A stretch of DNA of 64,000 nt, from positions 3,464,119 through 3,528,118 of the forward strand of contig CP051242.1 of the NCBI GenBank assembly GCA_017795005.1, in the 5' to 3' direction. The notes under the pieces are model-generated. The model searched no databases. It saw only the letters and a program-made list of their open reading frames with translations, and was not told the DNA's origin. Both the position numbers and the translations under genes were made by a program. Shown one piece after another: positions 1-9,319 of this stretch (position 1 is the stretch's first letter; every line of letters begins with the position of its first letter). This stretch comes from Balneolaceae bacterium. Its GTDB lineage: Bacteria > Bacteroidota > Rhodothermia > Balneolales > Balneolaceae.

Positions 1-1278
1 GACTGGCTAATGCAATCTAGCATGGAAACAGCTATATCAATAAAATCACTTTACAAACCAATTGGTACAGCCTTTGGAATACTTATTCTTTTATTCCTGT
101 TTGTGAATTCACAAAACTTTATTAAAGATGGTGAAGTTGACCAGGTGGCCTACCAAATTGCTCAACAAAATCAAGTGAATCCGGAAAATCCACAAGTTCG
201 GCAGCAAGCGCTCAACTATGTAAACTCAAGATTAGTGCCTGAAAGAGAGGAAAAAGCAAAAGCTGATCTTGTTCGTTTTGCCATTTTCTTAATTATTGGA
301 ACGGGTATTATTTACCTGGTAGTAAGCTCAAAACTATCCGGCACTTTAGGGCTTATTTGTTTTATTTTGATTAGTACTATTGACTTAATTCGGGTTGATC
401 AAAGATATATTCCTGAAAATAGTTTTGTTGCCGGAAACATCGACCCGGAAAAATCTATTCTATCTCAAAGAAGAGATTTAGATAATTATATTCAGCAGAA
501 TATTTTTGAAGATAATGTATATCCATACCGTGTATTCCCGCTTCTTGATAACCCCCTGAGTAATGCAACACCAGCTTATTATTATCCAATTTTGGGCGGG
601 TATACTGCTGCCAAATTGGGAATTATTCAGGAAGTTTTTTACGCGGAAGGAAATCCAGTATTTGGAGGGCCATTTGGTATTAACCTTGGTTTGCTTGAAA
701 TGTTGAATTCAAAGTTTATCACCTATAGTGCCGGGTTAAATATTCCCGGACTAACTCCTGTTTTTAATGGAAGGTCTGGAGTTGTATATGAACTCGACAA
801 TGTACTACCAAAAGCTTTTTTCGTTGATTCTACTGTTTCTGTGGATAATCCGCGAGAAGCTTATGATTATCTATATTCAAATAAAGTTGACTTTTCCAAA
901 GTGGCAGTTGTTGAAAATTATGCCGCACTTTCAAGTCCAGACAGTTCTTCCAGTGCAATAGTTACTTACTACACTGGTCCTGAAATTACTGTCGAAACTT
1001 CCAGATCTGAACCTGGATTCTTAGTTCTTAGCGAAATCTATTATCCGGCTGGATGGGTGGCTCTTTTGAATGGAGAAGAAATTCCGATTCATAAAACCAA
1101 CTATTTAGTTAGGGGAGTACAAATACCTGAAGGGGATCATACCATAGAGTTTCGATTTGAACCAAACTCTCATAAACTAGGAGTTCTACTTTCGTGGATT
1201 TCGTTGGGAAGTCAATTTTTGATTGCACTTTTCGTAGCCTTTTCATTTTACTCGGAACGCAAGACTGTTGAAAAATAA
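1..1278 (+). CDS. YfhO-type polytopic membrane protein, 3' part
   Basis: C-terminal 426 codons of a longer protein: the frame is open to the window edge, so the ATG at 10 is probably internal. Visible are a membrane segment at about residues 17-37 of the ATG-numbered fragment, two more at 88-107 and 112-129, a soluble domain of about 250 residues, and a last helix at 392-416. The end of the soluble part (SEIYYPAGWVALLNGEEI, then a region ending GDHTIEFRFEP) is typical of the C-terminus of the YfhO family. That family consists of large (about 800 aa) membrane proteins linked in Firmicutes to glycosylation of cell-wall polymers. The next glycosyltransferase gene overlaps its 3' end, so it is probably part of the same polysaccharide operon. 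The role in this organism is inferred. Confidence 0.75.
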   Translation, partial: DWLMQSSMETAISIKSLYKPIGTAFGILILLFLFVNSQNFIKDGEVDQVAYQIAQQNQVNPENPQVRQQALNYVNSRLVPEREEKAKADLVRFAIFLIIGTGIIYLVVSSKLSGTLGLICFILISTIDLIRVDQRYIPENSFVAGNIDPEKSILSQRRDLDNYIQQNIFEDNVYPYRVFPLLDNPLSNATPAYYYPILGGYTAAKLGIIQEVFYAEGNPVFGGPFGINLGLLEMLNSKFITYSAGLNIPGLTPVFNGRSGVVYELDNVLPKAFFVDSTVSVDNPREAYDYLYSNKVDFSKVAVVENYAALSSPDSSSSAIVTYYTGPEITVETSRSEPGFLVLSEIYYPAGWVALLNGEEIPIHKTNYLVRGVQIPEGDHTIEFRFEPNSHKLGVLLSWISLGSQFLIALFVAFSFYSERKTVEK

Positions 1279-2575
1279 GAAAGTTCTCATTATCACTTAT
1301 TACTGGCCTCCAAGCGGAGGTTCAGGAGTACAAAGGTGGGTTAAGTTCACTAAATATCTTCGTCGATTTGGTTGGGAGCCAATTATTTATACCCCATCAA
1401 ATCCCGAAAGGCCAGCAATTGATGAAACACTTTTCCGTGATATACCAGAGGATATAAAAACAATTACAACTCAAATCTGGGAACCTTACTCATTTTATAA
1501 AAAATTTGTTGGCTTAAATAAAGAAGATAAACTAGGGTCCGGTTTAATGAATTCAGGAAATGAAAAATCTTTCCTTCAGAATATTTCAATCTGGATACGT
1601 GGTAATTTCTTTATTCCGGATGCAAGAAAGTTCTGGATTAAACCATCAATAAAATTCCTCCAGAATTATTTACAACACAATGAAATAAATGCTATTATTT
1701 CTACAGGTCCCCCTCATTCTATGCACATGATAGCTCATGGAGTTTCAAAAAAAACTTCGATTCCATGGCTTGCAGATTTCAGGGATCCATGGACAAATAT
1801 TGATTTTTTTGAAGATTTGAATCTTTCTTTTTTCGCAAGAAGAAAACACCACAAGCTTGAAAAGAAAGTGCTGGACCAAGCAGACTCCATAGTTGTTGTA
1901 AGCCCAACTATGAAAACAGAATTTTCAGAGGTAACTCACACACCTATTCGAATCATTACAAATGGATATGACTCTGATGATTTTAATAAAGTTATTGAGT
2001 ATTCACCAAATAAGAAATTCACACTTTCTCACATTGGGATGATGACTCCCACTAGGAACCCTGAAATCCTGTGGGATGCTATTAAAGAATTAAGCTCTGA
2101 GAACAATGAATTTAATGCTTCTTTTCAGCTTCAGTTGATTGGAAAAGTGGATGCATCTATTAGAAAAAGTATATCAGGCAGATCATTGGACTCTTTGGTT
2201 AAGTTTATCGAATATGTCCCACATACTGAGATAATAAAATATCAAAAGCACTCAGAAGCTTTGCTTTTAATTGTGAACAATACTCCAAATGCCAACCTTA
2301 TTTTAACTGGAAAGTTTTTTGAATATCTGGCTGCAAAAAGACCCATTATTTGTATTAGCCCGGTTGAAGGAGATATGAGTAATATTCTGAAAGAAACGAA
2401 TTCAGGAACATTTATTTCTTACTCTGAAAAGGAAGTTCTTAAAAGCCACCTATTAACCCTGTTTAAAAAATGGAAAGAAGGAGAACTATCAATAGATATA
2501 GGCCAAACTGAAGACTATTCAAGAGAAAGATTAACTGAAGTTCTAGCACAGGAATTAAATAAATTAAGCTCATGA
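1268..2575 (+). CDS. glycosyltransferase, GT4-like
   Basis: A 435-aa cytoplasmic glycosyltransferase of GT-B fold. The N-terminus has the donor/acceptor cleft loop YYWPPSGGSGVQRWVKF (11-27), seen in GT4 enzymes of capsule and O-antigen clusters, and ADFRDPW follows at 169-174. The C-terminal Rossmann half has the usual LSHIGMMTPTRNPEIL strand/loop and a FFEYLAAKRPII nucleotide-sugar region. The start is a TTG inside the 3' end of the upstream gene, 11 nt before that gene stops; no ATG lies nearby in frame and the beginning of the fold needs this start. It overlaps wecB by 4 nt (ATGA). The sugar donor cannot be read from sequence. Confidence 0.85.
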   Translation: MKNKKVLIITYYWPPSGGSGVQRWVKFTKYLRRFGWEPIIYTPSNPERPAIDETLFRDIPEDIKTITTQIWEPYSFYKKFVGLNKEDKLGSGLMNSGNEKSFLQNISIWIRGNFFIPDARKFWIKPSIKFLQNYLQHNEINAIISTGPPHSMHMIAHGVSKKTSIPWLADFRDPWTNIDFFEDLNLSFFARRKHHKLEKKVLDQADSIVVVSPTMKTEFSEVTHTPIRIITNGYDSDDFNKVIEYSPNKKFTLSHIGMMTPTRNPEILWDAIKELSSENNEFNASFQLQLIGKVDASIRKSISGRSLDSLVKFIEYVPHTEIIKYQKHSEALLLIVNNTPNANLILTGKFFEYLAAKRPIICISPVEGDMSNILKETNSGTFISYSEKEVLKSHLLTLFKKWKEGELSIDIGQTEDYSRERLTEVLAQELNKLSS

Positions 2576-3639
2576 GTCATATTCTAACTATCGTAGGTGC
2601 CAGACCTCAATTTGTTAAAGCTGCAGTAGTTTCGAAAGCACTTTCAGAAGTTGGTATTCAGGAGAAAATCATTCATACTGGACAACACTATGATCATGAC
2701 ATGAGCACTATTTTCTGGGATGAATTAAACATTCCTGCACCACAAATAAATTTGGGAGTGGGTTCTGGAAATCATGGCAAACAGACTGGAATTATGCTCC
2801 AAAAATTAGAGCAATATATTCTGAATGAGTCCGAAAACCCTGCTGCCCTATTGGTGTATGGAGATACTAATTCTACCTTAGCGGGCGCTTTAGTAGCATC
2901 AAAATTACATATTCCTGTAATTCATGTTGAAGCTGGCTTAAGAAGCTTTAATAAAATGATGCCCGAAGAAATCAATCGTATTATGACAGACCATGTTTCT
3001 GATATCTTGTTTTGTTCTTCAGAATTGGGAGTAGATCAGCTCAAAAAAGAAAATATAAACACAGGAGTATATAATGTTGGCGATGTAATGTACGATGCAG
3101 TACTTACTTTTTCAGAAATTGCCAATCAGAAAACTACATTAGAAAATATAACTTCGCTGGATAATGATAGCTTTATTCTTGCAACTGTTCATCGACCTTC
3201 AAATACTGATAGTGATAAAAGTTTATCCAATATACTCAACGCATTTTCAATGGTTGAATCACCAGTCTTTTGGCCTGTACACCCTAGAGTTCGACTTAAA
3301 ATTGAACAACTTGAATTGCCGGAAAATCTAATTTTATCGAAACCTGTTTCTTACTTTGAAATGTTGGTTCTTTTAAAAAATTGCCAAAAAGTAATCACTG
3401 ATTCTGGTGGTCTTCAAAAAGAAGCGTACTGGATGAAAAAGCAATGCATCACCATCCGTGAAGAAACTGAATGGATAGAAACACTTCATGGAGGATGGAA
3501 TAATTTGGCAGGAACGGATACAAAACAAATTATCCATTATATCTCTTCCAAACCTTCTGAAGATTGGATTCCACTTTATGGAAATGGTGCATCTTCAAAA
3601 CAAATAGCATCAATTATCAAAAAGAATCTGGTATTGTGA
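2572..3639 (+). CDS. wecB: UDP-N-acetylglucosamine 2-epimerase, non-hydrolysing
   Basis: Interconverts UDP-GlcNAc and UDP-ManNAc in the cytoplasm, supplying ManNAc or its derivatives for polysaccharide. The 355-aa length is normal. Family motifs appear in order: GARPQFVKAA near the start, HTGQHYD, YGDTNSTLAG, HVEAGLRS, PEEINR, ATVHRPSNTD and the UDP-binding TDSGGLQKEAYWM. The ATG overlaps the preceding stop in an ATGA junction, and the TGA of this gene overlaps the GTG start of the next glycosyltransferase, so translation is probably coupled. No UDP-ManNAc dehydrogenase (WecC) is visible in the window, so the use of the product is unknown. Confidence 0.92.
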   Translation: MSHILTIVGARPQFVKAAVVSKALSEVGIQEKIIHTGQHYDHDMSTIFWDELNIPAPQINLGVGSGNHGKQTGIMLQKLEQYILNESENPAALLVYGDTNSTLAGALVASKLHIPVIHVEAGLRSFNKMMPEEINRIMTDHVSDILFCSSELGVDQLKKENINTGVYNVGDVMYDAVLTFSEIANQKTTLENITSLDNDSFILATVHRPSNTDSDKSLSNILNAFSMVESPVFWPVHPRVRLKIEQLELPENLILSKPVSYFEMLVLLKNCQKVITDSGGLQKEAYWMKKQCITIREETEWIETLHGGWNNLAGTDTKQIIHYISSKPSEDWIPLYGNGASSKQIASIIKKNLVL

Positions 3640-4811
3640 ATATTTTAATGGTTCTTGAGAGGAATTTCCCTCCGGATGTTCGTGTAGAACATGAAATAAA
3701 GTCTCTAATAAATGCCGGGCATCAAATAATTATAGCCACATTTGATCAAAAGAACGCTCCGAAAAAAGAAGATTGGAATGGTGCTATAATTTACAGAAAA
3801 CCAATTTCCGAATTCATTCATAAAACTAGTGTAGGATGTCTCAAGTTTCCTTTTTATTTCAATTTTTGGCGCTCTTTTTTAATAGAAATTTGTACAAAAC
3901 ACTCTTTTGACGCTGTTCATATTCACGATTTACCTCTTGCTAAAGTTGGACTAGAGCTTAAAGTTAAATTTGGACTTAAATTTGTACTTGATCTACACGA
4001 AAATTGGCCTGCATTACTTGAAGTTTCTCCTCATGTAAAATCTGTATTAGGCAGAATACTCTCCTCAGATTCACAGTGGAGAGCATATGAACAAGAAATG
4101 ATACGCAAAGCCGATGAAGTCATTACAGTAGTAAAAGAGAATAAAGACAGGTTATCAAAGTTTATCGATCAGCCTGATAAATTACATATTGTTTCTAACA
4201 CTCCAACTCTTGAAGATATTGATGCTCTTACTTCTGAATTTTCGGAAGAAAATAACTCTGAAGACATGATCTTATTCTATGGAGGAGGTGTAACCAAACA
4301 CCGGGGATTACAATATATTTTAAAGGCAATATCTCACTTGCAAGAAAAAAATATCAACTTTTGGATTGTTGGAGATGGTAGTTATTTATCAGATCTAAAA
4401 AATCTAAGCAAAGAACTTGAAATTGAAAACCGGATCACCTTTTGGGGGTGGAAAAGCCTTGAAGAATTAATGGAATTAATGAAGAAATCACAGGTATTGG
4501 TGATCCCACATACGAAGTCTAATCATACGGATACAACAATACCTCATAAATTATTTCAATATATGGCTACCGGAAAGCCAATTTTAGCCACTAATTGTAC
4601 TCCAATTGAACGGATTGTTAAAAGCACTAATTCCGGGTTTATTTATAAATTTGATGACATTCCTGACATCAGAAAGCAAATAGATTCACTTTACTCAAAT
4701 TGGAAAAGCGGACTCTCAACTAAAACAGAAGGTGCGCAACACATCAAAGATACCTATAATTGGACTATCGATGAGAAAGTACTTCTTGATATTTACAATT
4801 CGGGATCATGA
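3636..4811 (+). CDS. glycosyltransferase, GT4-like
   Basis: A 391-aa GT-B glycosyltransferase. An upstream in-frame ATG exists at 3564 but lies deep inside wecB. The GTG at 3636 forms a GTGA overlap with the wecB stop and places the first strand (NILMVLERNFPPDVRVEHE) at the N-terminus, as expected for the fold, so I take it as the start. Motifs: HIHDLPLAKVG, DLHENWPALLE, then the C-terminal domain with LFYGGGVTKHRGLQYI and IPHKLFQYMATGKPILATNC, which binds the nucleotide-sugar donor. It overlaps the next gene by ATGA. The acceptor and donor are unknown. Confidence 0.85.
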   Translation: MNILMVLERNFPPDVRVEHEIKSLINAGHQIIIATFDQKNAPKKEDWNGAIIYRKPISEFIHKTSVGCLKFPFYFNFWRSFLIEICTKHSFDAVHIHDLPLAKVGLELKVKFGLKFVLDLHENWPALLEVSPHVKSVLGRILSSDSQWRAYEQEMIRKADEVITVVKENKDRLSKFIDQPDKLHIVSNTPTLEDIDALTSEFSEENNSEDMILFYGGGVTKHRGLQYILKAISHLQEKNINFWIVGDGSYLSDLKNLSKELEIENRITFWGWKSLEELMELMKKSQVLVIPHTKSNHTDTTIPHKLFQYMATGKPILATNCTPIERIVKSTNSGFIYKFDDIPDIRKQIDSLYSNWKSGLSTKTEGAQHIKDTYNWTIDEKVLLDIYNSGS

Positions 4812-6931
4812 AACAAATCTTAGTTAAAAAAGGACAGGTTTTTGAAAGAGAACTACCTGAACCTCCCTTAAAAAAGGGTAGTGTTAAAATACAAGTTCTA
4901 TATAGCTGTATTTCTGCAGGTACCGAACTAAGTAGTGTTTCATCTTCCGGGAAAAGTATTCTTCAAAGAGTTAGTGAGAAACCCGAGATTATTGGAAGAG
5001 CTTTCGAAAAAATCTCCAAAATGGGGCTAAAATCTTATTGGGATTCTGTACAGACAGAACTTAATCAAGCACTTCCATTGGGATATTCACTTGCGGGCAG
5101 AGTTATCGAGGTCGGAACAGAAGTCAATAATTTCAAAGTAGGGGATTTGGTTGCTGCTGCAGGAGGCGTTGTAGCTGCACACGCAGAAATAGCTGTAGTC
5201 CCTGTAAATCTCGTTCTTCGGGTACCAGATAATTTATCTCTACGAGATGCTTCTACGGTAGCAATTGGTGGAATAGCCCTTCAAGGCATACGCAGAGCTA
5301 ATTTGTCTTTTGGATCTAATGTTGCCGTTTTAGGTACAGGTTTGCTTGGTCTGATAACAATTCAACTTCTCAAAGCTAATGGAATGAATGTTCTTGCGAT
5401 AGATATTGACGAAAACCGGCTAGAACTAGCTAAAGCTTCAGGAGCAGATTTAACAAAAATTGCAGCTGATCCTTCTGTTATACCAGATGTAATTTCCTGG
5501 TCTGACGGTCAGGGAGTTGATGCAACAATTATTACCGCTTCAACCGATGCAAATGAACCTCTGGCACAAGCATTTCAAATCTGCAGAAAAAAAGGAGCCG
5601 TTGTTCTTGTAGGAGTAACAGGAATGACTATAAATCGAAAGGACATATATGCTAAAGAATTAGATTTCTTTATTTCAACATCATATGGTCCAGGTAGATA
5701 TGATGATACATATGAAAAAGAAGGGATTGATTATCCATATGGATATGTACGATGGACTGAGAACAGGAATATGCAAGCTTATCTGAAAGCCTTAAAAAAT
5801 TCTTCAGTAGATTTAAGTGTTTTACCTCAAAAGGAATATCTACTATCTGAGTCGGAAAAAGCTTTTTCGGCTTTGAAACAATCTGAAGCTCCTCTGATCT
5901 CTTTTTTTAAATATGAAGACACAAACTCCAGAAATGATAAAAAATCCATAAAAATAGTCTCCTCAAAAGTTAATGTTGCACCTGTAAATAAACCTCTTAA
6001 AACTGCCGTAATTGGTACTGGTAGTTTTGCAACTAATATGACTATTCCGAACCTTCTTAAACTACCTAAAGAGTTTTCTCTTGAAGTTCTTGTAAATCAA
6101 ACGCCTTTTAAAGCTCAAAATATAGCCGATACATTTAATGTAGAACACGTTGAAGCTTCTGTTGATGACCTACTAATTAATCATGATGTGGATGCCGTAT
6201 TTATTACTACATCGCATTCTACTCATACAGAGATTGCATTAAAATGCCTCGAAGCTGGTAAACATGTATTTGTTGAAAAACCATTATCAACCACACTGGA
6301 AGAGTTGAACAGAATAGATGAATTTTTTCACTCAAATAAAGAATCCAAACCCGTTTTAACAGTAGGTTTTAACAGAAGATTCAGCCCATTCGCTCAAGAA
6401 ATAAAGAAGCATACCTTAACAAGAATAAACCCTCTTATTTGTACTTATCGAATGAATGCTGGTTTTCAGCCACTTGATCATTGGACTCATAAAGATGGCG
6501 GACGTATTATTGGAGAAGCTTGTCATATTTTCGACCTATTTAATTTTCTAGTCGACTCTGCTCCAAAAAGTATCAGTGTGGATGCAATATCGCCAAAAGT
6601 TAATGGGGTTACTGGTGCAGACAATAAGGTTATTACTATCACTTATGAAGATGGTTCAGTATGCTCTCTTGTATATACTGGACTAGGAAATAAGAATATG
6701 TCAAAAGAGTACATGGAAATTTTCTTTGACCAAAAATGTATTGTGATGGATGATTATAAAAAAATTACCGGTTACGGTATTGATATTGCTTCAGGATTCC
6801 CAACCGGAGATAAAGGACATGCAGCTATAATTAAAGCTTTTGCTCATTCAATAAAAAACCAGGACTGTAATTGGCCCATTGATTTGGACATATTACTTAA
6901 TACAACTAAAGTTTCTTTTCTTGCTTCTTAG
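4808..6931 (+). CDS. bi-domain oxidoreductase: zinc-type alcohol dehydrogenase fused to Gfo/Idh/MocA
   Basis: A 707-aa fusion of two NAD(P)-dependent oxidoreductases. Residues about 1-375 are a medium-chain dehydrogenase (GroES-like domain, then a Rossmann segment VLGTGLLGLITIQLLKANG and an acidic DIDENRLELAKASGAD). Residues about 395-707 are a Gfo/Idh/MocA sugar oxidoreductase (AVIGTGSFATNM, TTSHSTHTEIALKCLEAGKH, VEKPLSTT, where the Lys is the usual catalytic residue). Bi-domain enzymes of this kind recur in exopolysaccharide clusters and are thought to oxidise and reduce a sugar or sugar nucleotide in two steps, but I know of no settled substrate. The start overlaps the previous stop (ATGA); its TAG shares its last base with the following GTG start. 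Confidence 0.85.
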   Translation: MKQILVKKGQVFERELPEPPLKKGSVKIQVLYSCISAGTELSSVSSSGKSILQRVSEKPEIIGRAFEKISKMGLKSYWDSVQTELNQALPLGYSLAGRVIEVGTEVNNFKVGDLVAAAGGVVAAHAEIAVVPVNLVLRVPDNLSLRDASTVAIGGIALQGIRRANLSFGSNVAVLGTGLLGLITIQLLKANGMNVLAIDIDENRLELAKASGADLTKIAADPSVIPDVISWSDGQGVDATIITASTDANEPLAQAFQICRKKGAVVLVGVTGMTINRKDIYAKELDFFISTSYGPGRYDDTYEKEGIDYPYGYVRWTENRNMQAYLKALKNSSVDLSVLPQKEYLLSESEKAFSALKQSEAPLISFFKYEDTNSRNDKKSIKIVSSKVNVAPVNKPLKTAVIGTGSFATNMTIPNLLKLPKEFSLEVLVNQTPFKAQNIADTFNVEHVEASVDDLLINHDVDAVFITTSHSTHTEIALKCLEAGKHVFVEKPLSTTLEELNRIDEFFHSNKESKPVLTVGFNRRFSPFAQEIKKHTLTRINPLICTYRMNAGFQPLDHWTHKDGGRIIGEACHIFDLFNFLVDSAPKSISVDAISPKVNGVTGADNKVITITYEDGSVCSLVYTGLGNKNMSKEYMEIFFDQKCIVMDDYKKITGYGIDIASGFPTGDKGHAAIIKAFAHSIKNQDCNWPIDLDILLNTTKVSFLAS

Positions 6932-8295
6932 TGAATAAAAAAATTATAAATAACACTTTTCTTAGGTTCTTAAATTCTAAAATCCCTCCTCCTTTTAGAC
7001 GTAATTACTCATATTATAATGAGATCACAAAACTATTAAATGAGAATCTTAGCGAAAAAAGTGTAAAAGAATTACAGTTAAAGCAGCTTAACAAGGTGCT
7101 CGAAGTAGGCTGGCGTATTCCCGGCTATGTAAGTTTTTGGGAATCGAATAATTTTAAAAAGAAAGAACTTACTCATCTTAAAGAATACCTTGAAATTCCA
7201 CCTATTAACAAAGAATACATTCGGTCAAAGAGAAGTGAATTTGCTCCTGTTACTGATTCTTATATAATTACAAGAACCGGAGGTTCTACCGGGAATCCAT
7301 TTCAGTGTTATGACCCACCTTATATGTCTAGAATAGAACAAGCATTTATTCTGGATGCCTGGAGGCAACATTACTTTCAAATAAACATTGAAACTAAATC
7401 TACCATCCTACGCGGAGCCAAGGTCAAAAAAAATTGGGCTTATGACCCAATGAGAGGCCTTATTCTCTCTTCTTTTAGATTAAAGGAAGAAATTGTGATG
7501 GAATTCGTGAAGTTAATAGATCGATATAAAACACCGGTTCTTCATGCATATCCTTCTTCTCTTTATCAATTTTCTAAATACTTAAAGAGACTTGGTTGCT
7601 TTCCAAAACATAAATTCAAATTAATTGCTTTAGGGTCAGAACCACTTACTGAGTATCAAAAGAATCTTTTTGAAGAAGTATTTGAAGCACCTATATCTCA
7701 TTGGTATGGTCATGGAGAAAAGGTCGTTTTTGCTGCAAATAGACCCAACAAGTCGTATCATTTTGTAGAAAAACTTTATGGTATCACAGAATTACTTGGT
7801 AAAGATAAACATCAAATATCCGTAAATGAAGAAGGTGAATTGGTAGGCACGTCTCTTTGGAATACTTGTATGCCTCTTATCAGATACAGAACTGGTGATA
7901 GAGCTATTTCTTCAGAAATCTGGGACAAAGATATTAATCAACCTTCTGTTTTAAGCTCTATTATCGGCCGAAAACATGAGTACTTGGTAACAAAAAAAGG
8001 GTCACTATTAACTGTAACAGCTCATACTCTTTTGTATGGGATGTTCGATGAAATAAAGCGGGTCAGGTTTGAACAAAATAAAGTTGGAATAGCAATACTC
8101 CATATAGAACTTATGGATAAAAACAACCATTTTAATCTCTCTCGACTACACACTTTATTTACTGAACTGATGGGGGATGATATAGAGATTAAATTAAATC
8201 TTGTTGAAGAGATAAAGCCAACCAAAAGCGGAAAACATATTTATTTAGATCAGAAACTAGACTTAGGGGATTATCAACATGAATCCAAAGGTTAG
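6931..8295 (+). CDS. CapK/PaaK-like adenylate-forming enzyme
   Basis: A 454-aa protein related to phenylacetate-CoA ligase and the CapK proteins of capsule loci (ANL superfamily). The phosphate-binding loop reads TRTGGSTGNPF at about 111-121, followed by HAYPSSLYQFSKYLK, an ALGSEPL strand, SHWYGHGEKV at the adenine site and a late RYRTGDRA, the hallmark of the hinge. These enzymes activate a carboxylate with ATP. In polysaccharide clusters they may help acylate a sugar, but that role is inference. GTG start at 6931 in a TAGTG junction with the previous gene. The 3' end overlaps the next gene by 17 nt. Confidence 0.8.
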   Translation: MNKKIINNTFLRFLNSKIPPPFRRNYSYYNEITKLLNENLSEKSVKELQLKQLNKVLEVGWRIPGYVSFWESNNFKKKELTHLKEYLEIPPINKEYIRSKRSEFAPVTDSYIITRTGGSTGNPFQCYDPPYMSRIEQAFILDAWRQHYFQINIETKSTILRGAKVKKNWAYDPMRGLILSSFRLKEEIVMEFVKLIDRYKTPVLHAYPSSLYQFSKYLKRLGCFPKHKFKLIALGSEPLTEYQKNLFEEVFEAPISHWYGHGEKVVFAANRPNKSYHFVEKLYGITELLGKDKHQISVNEEGELVGTSLWNTCMPLIRYRTGDRAISSEIWDKDINQPSVLSSIIGRKHEYLVTKKGSLLTVTAHTLLYGMFDEIKRVRFEQNKVGIAILHIELMDKNNHFNLSRLHTLFTELMGDDIEIKLNLVEEIKPTKSGKHIYLDQKLDLGDYQHESKG

Positions 8296-9319
8296 TCCTA
8301 GAAAAATAAATATTATTGGACCCTTCCCACCGCCGTACGGAGGCATCAGTGTGCACTTAAAAAGAATATCGGATTATCTGAATCGCCCCGAAGTACTTTT
8401 TTTTGATTCCTCTCCTTCAAAAAAAAAAGAAATTCCAACACTTAAAAAGACTACGCTTTTATCATTCTTCTTTAAATACAACCAACTTTTCCATTACCAC
8501 TCCACAAGTATTAATATTCGATTAGCCCTCAGTTTATGTGGTACTATAAATCCTTTTATATTTTTGCATGCACACGGAGCTAGTCTTACTGATCAATTAC
8601 GATCTTCTTCGTGGAAAAGTAGACTTCTAAAGGTGTTACTACCAAACGTAAATATTATTTGTAGTAATACAGAGATTTATGACTTTCTAAAATCCAACTT
8701 CACTCCAAAATCGTTACATATTTATGATGCTTTTTTACCTCCGGTTTATGATTCATCTGTTCATTCTGAGGTTTTAAAAATTATTGAAGTGCCCAACTCA
8801 AAGTATCTTATTTCAATGACCGGATGGTTTGCTATCTATAATAATGAAGATTTATATGGTTTTGACATAATGCTGGAAGCATTAAATAAATTACGTAATA
8901 AAGGAATTGATACTTCTATAATTGCCAGTGTAAATGGAATTAACAATCAAGAACTATTTAATAATTTTATCAAAAGAAGGAATCAACTCGGTTTAGAGGA
9001 TCATTTTTATTTGATTACTGAAGATTTACCTGAGCTTTATCCGATAATAATAGAATCAGATTTATTTGTACGACCAACTAATACTGATGGAAATGCCGTT
9101 TCAATTAAAGAAGCAATTTGGTTTGAAACCCCGGTAATTGCCAGTAATATTGTGCCCAGACCGAATGAAGTATTAACTTTCCAAAATCGAGATATCGATG
9201 ATTTAGTAAAAACAATCATTGAAATTCTTCCGATTACAAATACAGAATATAAATTGGAAAAATACTCCGAAAAAAAATTTGAACACCCAATGATTAGCGA
9301 AATTTATGGATTTAACTAA
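8279..9319 (+). CDS. glycosyltransferase, GT-B
   Basis: A 346-aa protein whose N-terminal GPFPPPYGGISVHLKRI (13-29) matches the glycine-rich cleft loop of GT4-type glycosyltransferases. HAHGAS (about 98-103) and a C-terminal LYPIIIESDLFVRPTNTDGNAVSIKEAIWFETPV-like region, which carries the donor-binding EA(I/L) motif, complete the fold. It is shorter than the two upstream glycosyltransferases. It begins 17 nt inside the CapK-like gene and ends 14 nt inside the dehydratase gene, so it belongs to the same transcript. The linkage formed is unknown. Confidence 0.8.
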   Translation: MNPKVSPRKINIIGPFPPPYGGISVHLKRISDYLNRPEVLFFDSSPSKKKEIPTLKKTTLLSFFFKYNQLFHYHSTSINIRLALSLCGTINPFIFLHAHGASLTDQLRSSSWKSRLLKVLLPNVNIICSNTEIYDFLKSNFTPKSLHIYDAFLPPVYDSSVHSEVLKIIEVPNSKYLISMTGWFAIYNNEDLYGFDIMLEALNKLRNKGIDTSIIASVNGINNQELFNNFIKRRNQLGLEDHFYLITEDLPELYPIIIESDLFVRPTNTDGNAVSIKEAIWFETPVIASNIVPRPNEVLTFQNRDIDDLVKTIIEILPITNTEYKLEKYSEKKFEHPMISEIYGFN

